Assembly: GCA_016186205.1 (NCBI GenBank)
Contig: JACPMA010000001.1
Coordinates: 62,001-126,000, forward strand
Source: Candidatus Peregrinibacteria bacterium
GTDB lineage: Bacteria; Patescibacteriota; Gracilibacteria; UBA1369; UM-FILTER-53-11
Direction: 5' to 3'
Length of the DNA: 64,000 nt
The notes beneath the pieces are model-generated. The model saw nothing but the letters and a program-made list of their open reading frames with translations, did no database searches and was not told the DNA's origin. Made by a program: the position numbers and the translations under genes. This document shows, piece by piece, positions 49,329 through 55,634 of the stretch; the first letter of the stretch is position 1, and every line of letters starts with the position of its first letter.

Positions 49329-50048
49329 ATGAAAAGCAGTCCAGACAAATATCGACGAACAAAAAAGGTAGCTGGCATCGCTGCAGTTGCGGCTCTTGCG
49401 GCAAGCGCACTTTTGCAAAGTGGTGAGCAGAAAAAATCTCATGAGTCAGAAAAGCCAAAAGTAACTGAAAAAGCTGATGCCGGTGTAAAAAAACTACAAG
49501 AAGCTTTTGGCGAGGCTGCTGCTTTGGCTGCGAAGCCACCGCAGCCTGAAAAACCCGATGGATCTTTGTTGGATGGAGGGCCTCCGGACGAAGAAATTGA
49601 AACTTCTCTCATGAACGACGTTATTCGCGAACTCGAGAGTCAACTACCAGTATCATCCCATTCTCGCGATCAGGAATTTAACGCGGATAGATACGACTTA
49701 ACGCATTACACTATTACTCCTCAACACTTAAGTGTTCGCTCTTCGTTTGGAGCCCACTATGAAATATTTCCAAATGTAGATTCGGGGAATTTTCGTATTG
49801 AAATAAGTGCTGTGGGCCTTGCGGTTGAAAGACATTACATCGTTGATGGCGTAGTGACATACAAGATTTCTTTTCTCATTAAAGAATTGGATAGTTTTCG
49901 TGAGTTACATAATGACCTTAAGGATTATGAGTTTTTTGCGGAAGGCTATCGGAAAAGACTAGATGCGTATAAGAATTGGCAAAAATATATTGATGAAAAA
50001 GTTACGGAACTGCTTTCCCGTTACGGAACCATACAGAAAAGTAATTGA
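49329..50048 (+). CDS. Membrane-anchored hypothetical protein, second of a tandem pair
   Basis: The protein has 239 residues and is a paralog of the preceding gene. It shares the basic start, hydrophobic segment, EKADAGVKKLQEAFGEAAAL and the PDGSLLDGGPPDEEI motif. The C-terminal part differs. Gene duplication followed by divergence of the outer domain is the simplest reading. The spacing of 10 bases suggests one transcript. Its 3' end faces the AAA ATPase gene (24 bases apart) with no clear terminator. Confidence 0.6.
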   Translation: MKSSPDKYRRTKKVAGIAAVAALAASALLQSGEQKKSHESEKPKVTEKADAGVKKLQEAFGEAAALAAKPPQPEKPDGSLLDGGPPDEEIETSLMNDVIRELESQLPVSSHSRDQEFNADRYDLTHYTITPQHLSVRSSFGAHYEIFPNVDSGNFRIEISAVGLAVERHYIVDGVVTYKISFLIKELDSFRELHNDLKDYEFFAEGYRKRLDAYKNWQKYIDEKVTELLSRYGTIQKSN

Positions 50049-50072
50049 AATTGAGAATAAGCGTTTTGGGCT

Positions 50073-51242
50073 TTAGAGCATAAATCCATACGTCACGTCC
50101 GTGTGCTCAAAATATTTTTTTGATATGACAGAACATTTTTTTAATTTGAGGTTTGCGCTTAATTTTTTCAAGTTTTTAATCTCGCTTATGGATGGAAAAA
50201 GCTTTACCTCAAACGCTTCTTTTTTATTGAGTATAAAATCAATTTCGCCTCTGTTGCCTTTTTGATAATAGTGGAGCGTTCCATGCGGGCGCAGCAATTG
50301 AAAGATATTGTTTTCAAATAGAGCTCCTTCGCTCACGCGCGCCGAATTGTTCAGTAGACCAGAATCGCACAGATACACTTTTTCACCGCCGCGCACTTCG
50401 ATATCGGCGCCTTTCCCGAATTGTTTTATTCGTTTGATGAAATAGGTTTGTTCTAGGAAACTTATATACTCATAAATGGTCGGCCGGGAAACCCCCAACT
50501 CGGACGAAAGTTTTTGAATATCCAATTTAGAGCCTGCCCTCTGCATAAGCAGCAAAATCAAATCCCTAACCACTGTGCTTTTTCTAAAATCGCTCATCTG
50601 CAGGATTTCCAGTTGAAAATATGATGAAAAAATATCTTCCAAAGCTTTTTTCTTTTCCTGCACGCTTGTTTTTTTCACTACCCCAGGGAAGCCACCAAAA
50701 GTGATATATTCTTCATAGAGACCTGAAAAGGTGGCAAAAGTCGTTTGAGAAATTGCCTTAGCGCCATGCGGAAGAACGAGTTTCTCGCCTTTCATGCGGA
50801 GAAATTCCGTAAAGTTGAGTGGAAACAGCTCAAAGACAAACTTTCTGCCGGCCATTGATTCAGAAAACAAATTCTTCATGTAAAAACTGCTTGAACCGCT
50901 CATGAAAAATTTCACCGAATAGTGATCGTGGAAATATTTGGCGATGTGCGGAATATTTTTCACCAACTGAATCTCGTCAAGAAAAACGTACGCCTTTTCG
51001 CCGAAATTCAATCCCTTTTGTTCGAGATTGAATTTTATTTTTTCATAATCTTCCTCTCCAAAGTATTTTTGATTCAAAGGATTCTCGAGATCGAGAAAGA
51101 GTTTGTTGGGCGATGTAATCTCACCGTAGATAGAATTTAATAGAGTCGTTTTGCCCGTGCGCCGCATGCCAGTAACGATAATTGCTTCCGGGCTATCGAG
51201 ATATGGACGAATATCTTTTAAAATTTCTCTTTCAATTATCAT
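50073..51242 (-). CDS. AAA ATPase with DUF4143 domain
   Basis: The protein has 389 residues. Walker A is VTGMRRTGKTTLL (about 24-36) and Walker B is AYVFLDEIQLV. A sensor follows (FMSGSSS), then a winged-helix region (LSSELGVSRPTIYEYISFLE) and a C-terminal nuclease-like DUF4143 part (GEIDFILNKKEAFEVKLF). This AAA_14/DUF4143 family is widespread; its role is unknown. ATG 51242 lies 7 bases after TAAAAT, so it is probably leaderless. A perfect palindrome (51271-51291) covers the -35 position. Confidence 0.88.
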   Translation of the reverse strand: MIIEREILKDIRPYLDSPEAIIVTGMRRTGKTTLLNSIYGEITSPNKLFLDLENPLNQKYFGEEDYEKIKFNLEQKGLNFGEKAYVFLDEIQLVKNIPHIAKYFHDHYSVKFFMSGSSSFYMKNLFSESMAGRKFVFELFPLNFTEFLRMKGEKLVLPHGAKAISQTTFATFSGLYEEYITFGGFPGVVKKTSVQEKKKALEDIFSSYFQLEILQMSDFRKSTVVRDLILLLMQRAGSKLDIQKLSSELGVSRPTIYEYISFLEQTYFIKRIKQFGKGADIEVRGGEKVYLCDSGLLNNSARVSEGALFENNIFQLLRPHGTLHYYQKGNRGEIDFILNKKEAFEVKLFPSISEIKNLKKLSANLKLKKCSVISKKYFEHTDVTYGFML

Positions 51243-51248
51243 ACCGTC

Positions 51249-51291
51249 ATTTTACACCGGCATGTATATTTTGTAAAGTACTACTTTACAA
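51249..51291 (-). promoter_or_regulatory. Leaderless promoter with a perfect operator-like palindrome
   Basis: On the minus strand TAAAAT (51254-51249) ends 7 bases before the ATPase ATG. TTGTAAAGTA/TACTTTACAA (51271-51291) is a perfect 10-base inverted repeat with one central base. It covers the -35 position and the last codon and stop of the gene upstream. A dimeric repressor bound here would block the ATPase promoter. Confidence 0.55.
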
Positions 51292-51712
51292 AGAAGAGCG
51301 AGTATGCGTTGAATCGATAGAGAACCCATGCTGTGAGCGCGATGGAACATATTACTCCAAAAATTAGTCTGTAAACCAAGCCTCCGCCTGTATCACCCTT
51401 AAGAACTTTTTCACGAACCGCTGCTAATTTTTCCGGCGAGTTTTGCAAGCCCTGGATTTTTCCGAGCATTTTTGGCCGGCTACCCATACTACTCATAGCC
51501 CAAAATCCGATAAGCCCGAAAGGCCCGACAAATGCAAAGAAAATTGCTGCTGACGCCCCAAACCATTTGAACCAAAAATCAGCTTCAAATGTTGCATCGC
51601 GCTGTGCAATGCGAAATCCTATATATGCAATAGCGGCAAAGAGCAGCAATACTGCACCGCATACAACAATAAGTTGTTTTGTAATAAGAGGATGTTTGCT
51701 ATGCTGATCCAT
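51281..51712 (-). CDS. Small three-helix membrane protein
   Basis: The protein has 143 residues with hydrophobic segments at about 12-32, 45-73 and 118-138. A polar linker between the second and third contains MGSRPKMLGKIQG. No family recognised. A TATAAT on the minus strand (51732-51727) gives a leader of about 8 bases. The AAA ATPase gene follows downstream (38-base gap) but has its own promoter. The TMEM43-like gene is divergent. Confidence 0.55.
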   Translation of the reverse strand: MDQHSKHPLITKQLIVVCGAVLLLFAAIAYIGFRIAQRDATFEADFWFKWFGASAAIFFAFVGPFGLIGFWAMSSMGSRPKMLGKIQGLQNSPEKLAAVREKVLKGDTGGGLVYRLIFGVICSIALTAWVLYRFNAYSLFFVK

Positions 51713-51747
51713 AGAATATTTATTTCATTATACCTTAATTTTTTTCT

Positions 51748-52716
51748 ATGAATGTTACTTTACCGCAAGGCAATGTCGGATCATCTTCAGCATCCAATTT
51801 ATTAAAAAACCCAATTGTCGGAGTTCTGCTTCTTCTGGCCGGGTTGGCTCTTTTGATTTGGAATGAAGGAAGGGCTGATTATTCGCAGATTGCGGCGACG
51901 TCCACGGAAATAGATTCAGAAACGCCACCGACTGACAATTCCCTTGAAGGGAAACTTGTTTCCGTATCCGGTTTATTGACTACGGTCGATCTTATAAGCG
52001 ACGGACAATATTTAAAGCCGGGTCAATATGTTGCGTTAGAGCGCACTGTTGAGATGTATGCTTGGATTGAGCATAAGAATGAAAATAAATATGATTATGA
52101 TAAAGCTTGGCTTCGAGGGCCGGCTGATGCGCGTACATTTGCTAATCCGCAAGGTCATGAAAATCCCGTTATGGCTGTCAGAGAATTTACAACAAAGGCT
52201 AATAATGGAAAAGTCGGCGCTTTTTCGGTGGATATGGCGAGCGTGACGATTCCCGGCCTTTCTCCGTTGCAGCTTACAGCCGATAAAGTCATTCCATATC
52301 CGGGCGTTCAAATTGCCGGAGATGATTATCTTTTTGTAGGCCGTGGGACTTCTTATGCGCCGCAGGTCGGAGATCTTAGAATCAAATATTCCGTTCTTGA
52401 ATCAAATATTCCTGTCACAGTATTCGGGGCGCTTCGCGGAAAATCCGTCGCAACCTTCACAGACGAACAGAATAATTCGTTGCATCAAATAGTTCGCGGA
52501 AATCGTGCGCAGGCGCTCTCGGCTTTAAAAAGCCAGCAAGAGACAATGACATGGGTGGCGCGCGCCATTGGTTTGCTGGTTATGTGGGGAGGTTTGATGC
52601 CGATTTTCAGGAAGGTTTCGCCAAACATGGCTATGGGGAAATTGCGCCTTGTGACATTTGTTATTGCGCTGGTGCTGGCAGTAGTTGGTGTATTTGCGGG
52701 AATTTCGATTGCTTAG
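51748..52716 (+). CDS. TMEM43-family membrane protein
   Basis: The protein has 322 residues. It has one N-terminal helix (about 20-38, ending in LIWNEGRA, the TMEM43 hallmark), a long extracytoplasmic domain and three C-terminal helices (about 248-265, 277-290 and 298-320). The eukaryotic relative is an inner nuclear membrane protein; bacterial members are of unknown function. Its stop is followed 6 bases later by the tRNA-Leu-like fragment and then the second homing endonuclease. Confidence 0.75.
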   Translation: MNVTLPQGNVGSSSASNLLKNPIVGVLLLLAGLALLIWNEGRADYSQIAATSTEIDSETPPTDNSLEGKLVSVSGLLTTVDLISDGQYLKPGQYVALERTVEMYAWIEHKNENKYDYDKAWLRGPADARTFANPQGHENPVMAVREFTTKANNGKVGAFSVDMASVTIPGLSPLQLTADKVIPYPGVQIAGDDYLFVGRGTSYAPQVGDLRIKYSVLESNIPVTVFGALRGKSVATFTDEQNNSLHQIVRGNRAQALSALKSQQETMTWVARAIGLLVMWGGLMPIFRKVSPNMAMGKLRLVTFVIALVLAVVGVFAGISIA

Positions 52717-52722
52717 GTATTT

Positions 52723-52740
52723 GCCGTAGTGGAGGAATTG
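52723..52740 (+). other. 5' fragment of a tRNA-Leu, upstream of the second endonuclease
   Basis: GCCGTAGTGGAGGAATTG matches the first 18 bases of the tRNA-Leu(CAG) that lies 737 bases downstream at 14 of 18 positions, and has the tRNA-Leu acceptor and D-arm pattern. The match stops there. It has the same orientation as the full tRNA, so the endonuclease gene sits between a partial and a complete tRNA-Leu. Confidence 0.4.
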
Positions 52741-52770
52741 CATTTAGGTTTTCAATGTGTCCAGTCTTGG

Positions 52771-52776
52771 TATAGT
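52771..52776 (+). promoter_or_regulatory. Extended -10 of the second endonuclease gene
   Basis: TGGTATAGT is an extended -10 whose TATAGT ends 12 bases before ATG 52788, giving a leader of about 5 bases. Confidence 0.45.
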
Positions 52777-52787
52777 ATTGGTTTATT

Positions 52788-53573
52788 ATGGCTTACCCAA
52801 AGGAAAAAATAGTCATTCGATGGAGTAAAAAATTTGCCTATTGCATAGGTCTTTTGGCTTCAGATGGCTGTTTGTCAAAAGATGGACGACATATAGATTT
52901 TACCTCTAAGGACCGAGACCAAGTTGAATTATTTAAGAGTTGTTTAGGCCTTGAAGTAAAGATCGGAAAAAAGGGAAGAGGCGGTTACCCAAAAAAAATA
53001 TATTACAGAGTTCAGTTTGGTGATGTGATGTTTTATAGATGGTTGCTTTCTATTGGTTTCAGTTCAAAGAAATCAAGGATTATTGGTGTTTTAAAGGTTC
53101 CTAAAAAATATTTCTTTGATTTTTTACGCGGTGAATTTGACGGAGATGGTTGTATTTATTCGCTTTGGGATCCATATTGGCCAAAAAGTTTCCGATATTA
53201 CACTTCATTCTTTTCGGGGAGTAGGTTGTTCATTAATTGGCTGAGAAAGAGCATAATGATTTATGCTGGGATAAAAGGATTTATAGAAGTAAGGGGCAAT
53301 AATTATGCATTGAAATTCGGGAAGGCAGAGACAAACGTGCTCTTTAACAAAATATATCCTACTTCTTCCATTCCTTGTTTGGAGCGTAAATCCTGTAAAG
53401 CTAAACATATTTTTAAGCAGGAACAATACAATAGAATTAAAAACGGTCTTCGGCCTCATGCCGCGGTGGTGAAATTGGCAAACACGCTGCGTTCAGGGCG
53501 CAGTGGGCGTAAGCCCTTGGAGGTTCAAGTCCTCTCCGCGGCACCACGAACAACGAAGCCGTTTTATAAATAA
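52788..53573 (+). CDS. LAGLIDADG homing endonuclease whose frame runs through tRNA-Leu(CAG)
   Basis: The frame has 261 codons, but only the first 224 are protein-like. The motifs YCIGLLASDG (about 18-27) and FLRGEFDGDG (about 112-121) mark a LAGLIDADG enzyme closely related to 43532-44191; both share HIDFTSKD and FFFDFLRG-like stretches. Homology to that paralog ends before residue 224. From codon 225 the frame is exactly the tRNA-Leu gene and beyond, giving a nonsense tail. Either the gene lost its stop codon when it joined the tRNA, or it is translated from RNA cut at the tRNA 5' end. Confidence 0.82.
   Translation: MAYPKEKIVIRWSKKFAYCIGLLASDGCLSKDGRHIDFTSKDRDQVELFKSCLGLEVKIGKKGRGGYPKKIYYRVQFGDVMFYRWLLSIGFSSKKSRIIGVLKVPKKYFFDFLRGEFDGDGCIYSLWDPYWPKSFRYYTSFFSGSRLFINWLRKSIMIYAGIKGFIEVRGNNYALKFGKAETNVLFNKIYPTSSIPCLERKSCKAKHIFKQEQYNRIKNGLRPHAAVVKLANTLRSGRSGRKPLEVQVLSAAPRTTKPFYK
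53460..53546 (+). tRNA. tRNA-Leu(CAG)
   Basis: 87 bases with encoded CCA. The acceptor stem is GCCGCGG/CCGCGGC, the discriminator is A, and the anticodon stem CTGCG/CGCAG encloses the loop TTCAGGG (anticodon CAG). It has a class II long variable arm. Its first base is the first base of codon 225 of the endonuclease frame. Confidence 0.94.
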
Positions 53574-53597
53574 AGGTCGACATTCAGGCAAATTTTG

Positions 53598-53699
53598 CTA
53601 TTTATACTTCAGTGTCTTGACTACTTGAGGCACAAAAGAGACGGTTGTGAGTGCGCCAGCCAGAAAGCCGAGAATAATAGTAAATTTATAGAAAATCAT
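53598..53699 (-). pseudogene. Truncated SemiSWEET-type sugar transporter, 33 residues left
   Basis: A frame from ATG 53699 to TAG 53598 codes for one membrane helix with GFLAGALTTVSFVPQVVKTL, the PQ-loop signature of the first helix of SemiSWEET/MtN3 proteins. Full family members have about 85-95 residues and three helices; here the frame ends after helix 1. The ATG overlaps the redoxin stop (ATGA), so it was once co-translated with the redoxin. The missing part lies where tRNA-Leu(CAG) now begins, 52 bases away. Confidence 0.6.
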
Positions 53700-54244
53700 A
53701 TCCACTTAATTGAGCAGCCCATGGATGGTTTTTGGTCCTGTGATGGTTTTTCGCCGCGGAGTAGAGACTCGAGCGCCTCGGCAAGTTCGTGCTTTTTAAC
53801 TTTTGCAGGTTCCTGCCAGTTATCGTCAATGCGGCCGTGATAAGCCATGCCGCGCGAGCCGTCATAAATGAAAATATCCGGCGTGCAAACGGCGCCGTAG
53901 GCTTTGGCAGTTGCTTGTGATGTATCGCATAAATATGGGAAATTATGCCCGCGTTTTTCCGCATACTCTTTCATTTTTTCAAAACTGTCTTCCGGATAAT
54001 TTCCCGAGTCGTTTGAATTTATGCCGATGAGCTGAACGCCTCGCGATCCAAATTTGTTTTGAAGCGCAATAAGGCGGTCCCAGCATGCCTGCACATAAGG
54101 ACAGTGGTTGCACATAAAAATAATGACGAGAATTTTTTTGTCCGTGAAAGATGCGAGACTGTATGTTCTTCCATCAATCCCTGGAAGTGAAAAATCAGGC
54201 GCCGGCTTTCCGAATGGAATAGTTTGAGAGTACGTAAGTGCCAT
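53696..54244 (-). CDS. Thioredoxin-fold protein (AhpC/TSA-Redoxin type)
   Basis: The protein has 182 residues. The N-terminus is PDFSLPGIDGRTYSLASF, and the active site ILVIIFMCNHCPYVQACWDR has Cys-x2-Cys (CNHC). PDIFIYDG carries the cis-Pro-like region and the end is PSMGCSIKW. This subgroup is common and annotated as thioredoxin family or redoxin; it probably acts as a thiol oxidoreductase or peroxidase in the cytoplasm (no signal peptide). It is followed by the truncated SemiSWEET gene. Confidence 0.85.
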   Translation of the reverse strand: MALTYSQTIPFGKPAPDFSLPGIDGRTYSLASFTDKKILVIIFMCNHCPYVQACWDRLIALQNKFGSRGVQLIGINSNDSGNYPEDSFEKMKEYAEKRGHNFPYLCDTSQATAKAYGAVCTPDIFIYDGSRGMAYHGRIDDNWQEPAKVKKHELAEALESLLRGEKPSQDQKPSMGCSIKWI

Positions 54245-54261
54245 GGGAAAAGTATAATGCT

Positions 54262-54480
54262 TTAAGCAGCATTGGCAAATTCACAGTCATTTCGGACGAA
54301 TTTTAGCGTGGAAACCCACCTATGCATTACTGTTTGTTCTACGGGTTTTCCATTTTCTGCTGGGCGCCATACAATTTTTTCGTCAGGGTTTCCCTTTCCT
54401 ATAACTAATTCTGCTGGAATAGAGATGCAATCGGAAGAATCAAGATTCCAATATCTTCCAAGCGTAGGAAAGTTTCTCAT
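54262..54480 (-). CDS. Hypothetical 72-residue protein
   Basis: No family recognised. It is a soluble, mixed-composition protein with NFPTLGRYWNLDSSDC near the start, then IPAELVIGKGNPDEKIVWRP. It begins 12 bases after the methyltransferase stop and is almost certainly co-transcribed with it. It may be an accessory subunit, or the split C-terminal part of that gene; I see no frameshift that would join them cleanly. Confidence 0.45.
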   Translation of the reverse strand: MRNFPTLGRYWNLDSSDCISIPAELVIGKGNPDEKIVWRPAENGKPVEQTVMHRWVSTLKFVRNDCEFANAA

Positions 54481-54492
54481 GAGAGCCGCTGC

Positions 54493-55218
54493 TTACGCCT
54501 GCGGTACATCGAGATCAGGATCTGTCTGTAGTATTCTTTCGACTAAAATAAGCCTTCCGTTTGTTTTTGTTAATTGTGCGAGAGCCTCGAAAACCGTGCG
54601 TCTCGTTTCATTCATAGCTTGCATAAGACGGTTCGTTTCGCCAGCACGATCAAGCAAAGCAATTTCAAAAGGAGCCTCATATACATCCGAGCCAGAAGTG
54701 CCCGGAAATACAAAAGAGGCAGAGTCTATTTTTCTAGGGCCTAAAATGAAATTTAAAACACGATGGCTCCGAATATCATCAAGAATTAAAAATATGCTGT
54801 TAGTATTTGGCGCTAAAATATCTATGCCTTGCGCACGTTCTGCGTCAACATCGAATTGACGTCCAACGATTATTTTTTGCCCTTGTTGTTCTGCGCGAAA
54901 TGCAAGACTGCCGTGTGCAACAACAATATGGCCTTTACTGCCTAAAATGCGCGCGGCTCCCTGCATCATACATGGATTCCTGTCCATGCCAATAATTGCT
55001 GCTTCCGGGCGTTTTTGTTTTAAACGAAAAAGAAGATTTCCAAGTCCGCAGCCGACATCGAGATGAATTTTTCCAGAATCAAGCTGTATATGTTCCGCAA
55101 GACGTTCATATATACCAAATTCTTCCCATACCAGGGCTTCATCTGACCATTTTTCAGCGTATCTTTTATCGCTTGCCTCGAGGGTCGCGACGAATCTTTC
55201 TAAACCTTCTCTATTCAT
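54493..55218 (-). CDS. SAM-dependent methyltransferase (class I)
   Basis: The protein has 241 residues from ATG 55218. Motif I is LDVGCGLGNLLFRLK (about 56-70) and the acidic residue after strand 2 is in GMDRNPCMM. Later strands are visible near FLILDDIR and GRLILVERIL. The substrate is not clear. The start at ATG 55218 is decided by a TTGACA/TAAACT promoter that overlaps the alternative TTG start at 55257. Confidence 0.75.
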   Translation of the reverse strand: MNREGLERFVATLEASDKRYAEKWSDEALVWEEFGIYERLAEHIQLDSGKIHLDVGCGLGNLLFRLKQKRPEAAIIGMDRNPCMMQGAARILGSKGHIVVAHGSLAFRAEQQGQKIIVGRQFDVDAERAQGIDILAPNTNSIFLILDDIRSHRVLNFILGPRKIDSASFVFPGTSGSDVYEAPFEIALLDRAGETNRLMQAMNETRRTVFEALAQLTKTNGRLILVERILQTDPDLDVPQA

Positions 55219-55228
55219 AGAGAAAATT

Positions 55229-55257
55229 AGTTTATGAGAAATACCCTGTTTTGTCAA
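55229..55257 (-). promoter_or_regulatory. Near-consensus promoter of the methyltransferase gene
   Basis: On the minus strand: TTGACA (55257-55252), a 17-base spacer and TAAACT (55234-55229). The leader to ATG 55218 is about 4 bases. The -35 begins 8 bases from the duplicated tRNA-Val end. Confidence 0.7.
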
Positions 55258-55264
55258 TAGTGGC

Positions 55265-55287
55265 TTTGGTGGGCGCTGAGGGATTCG
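55265..55287 (-). repeat. Duplicated 3' end of tRNA-Val
   Basis: The 23 bases are identical to 55428-55450, the 3' end of the tRNA-Val gene (CCA, acceptor and part of the T arm). The two copies are direct repeats 163 bases apart, like the end of an element integrated at a tRNA gene. Confidence 0.75.
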
Positions 55288-55377
55288 CCGTCGTCGTCCT
55301 CGCGCTCCTCGCGCTCGGCGCGCCGGCTTGCCTCCCGCGCGACCCTTCGCTTCGCTCGGGTGCCCGCGCGGTCCGGC
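55288..55377. mobile_element. 90-base GC-rich insertion with 5-base flanking duplication
   Basis: A very G/C-rich block is flanked by ATTCG on both sides (55283-55287 and 55378-55382). Without it, the tRNA-Val duplicate would continue as GGATTCGAATCTC, like the T-loop of the true tRNA. This looks like a short sequence inserted with a 5-base target duplication. It has no coding capacity. Confidence 0.4.
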
Positions 55378-55429
55378 ATTCGAATCTCATTTGTACAAAT
55401 TTTATTGAATACGTTGATTATTTTGATTT

Positions 55430-55506
55430 TGGTGGGCGCTGAGGGATTCGAACCCCCGGCCTTCTGCGTGTAAAGCAGACGCTCTAACCAACTGAGCTAA
55501 GCGCCC
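55430..55506 (-). tRNA. tRNA-Val(UAC)
   Basis: 77 bases with encoded CCA. The acceptor stem is GGGCGCT/AGCGCCC and the anticodon stem TCTGC/GCAGA encloses the loop TTTACAC (anticodon TAC). The D arm is AGCTCAGTTGGTTAGAGC and the T-loop is TTCGAAT. Confidence 0.95.
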
Positions 55507-55520
55507 GAGAGCGAAGCGGA

Positions 55521-55566
55521 GGGCGGTTAGCTTGCGCTAACCGTCCCCAAAATGTGCACGTGCACA
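55521..55566. repeat. Strong hairpin and a perfect 14-base palindrome
   Basis: GGGCGGTTAGC and GCTAACCGTCCC (55521-55547) form an 11-pair stem with a TTGC loop. TGTGCACGTGCACA (55553-55566) is a perfect palindrome. They lie between the sigma-like gene and tRNA-Val, and may end transcription or bind a protein; no T-run follows the hairpin. Confidence 0.6.
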
Positions 55567-55634
55567 CCAAACTAACAGCTAAGCTCCAAAAGTAAATGCA
55601 TTATAAGCTTTTTATTCTTGAATTGCACTTGTCT

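Noticed and set aside
55219-55257. Methyltransferase start at TTG 55257
   Set aside because: That codon lies within the TTGACA -35 box; the promoter points to ATG 55218.
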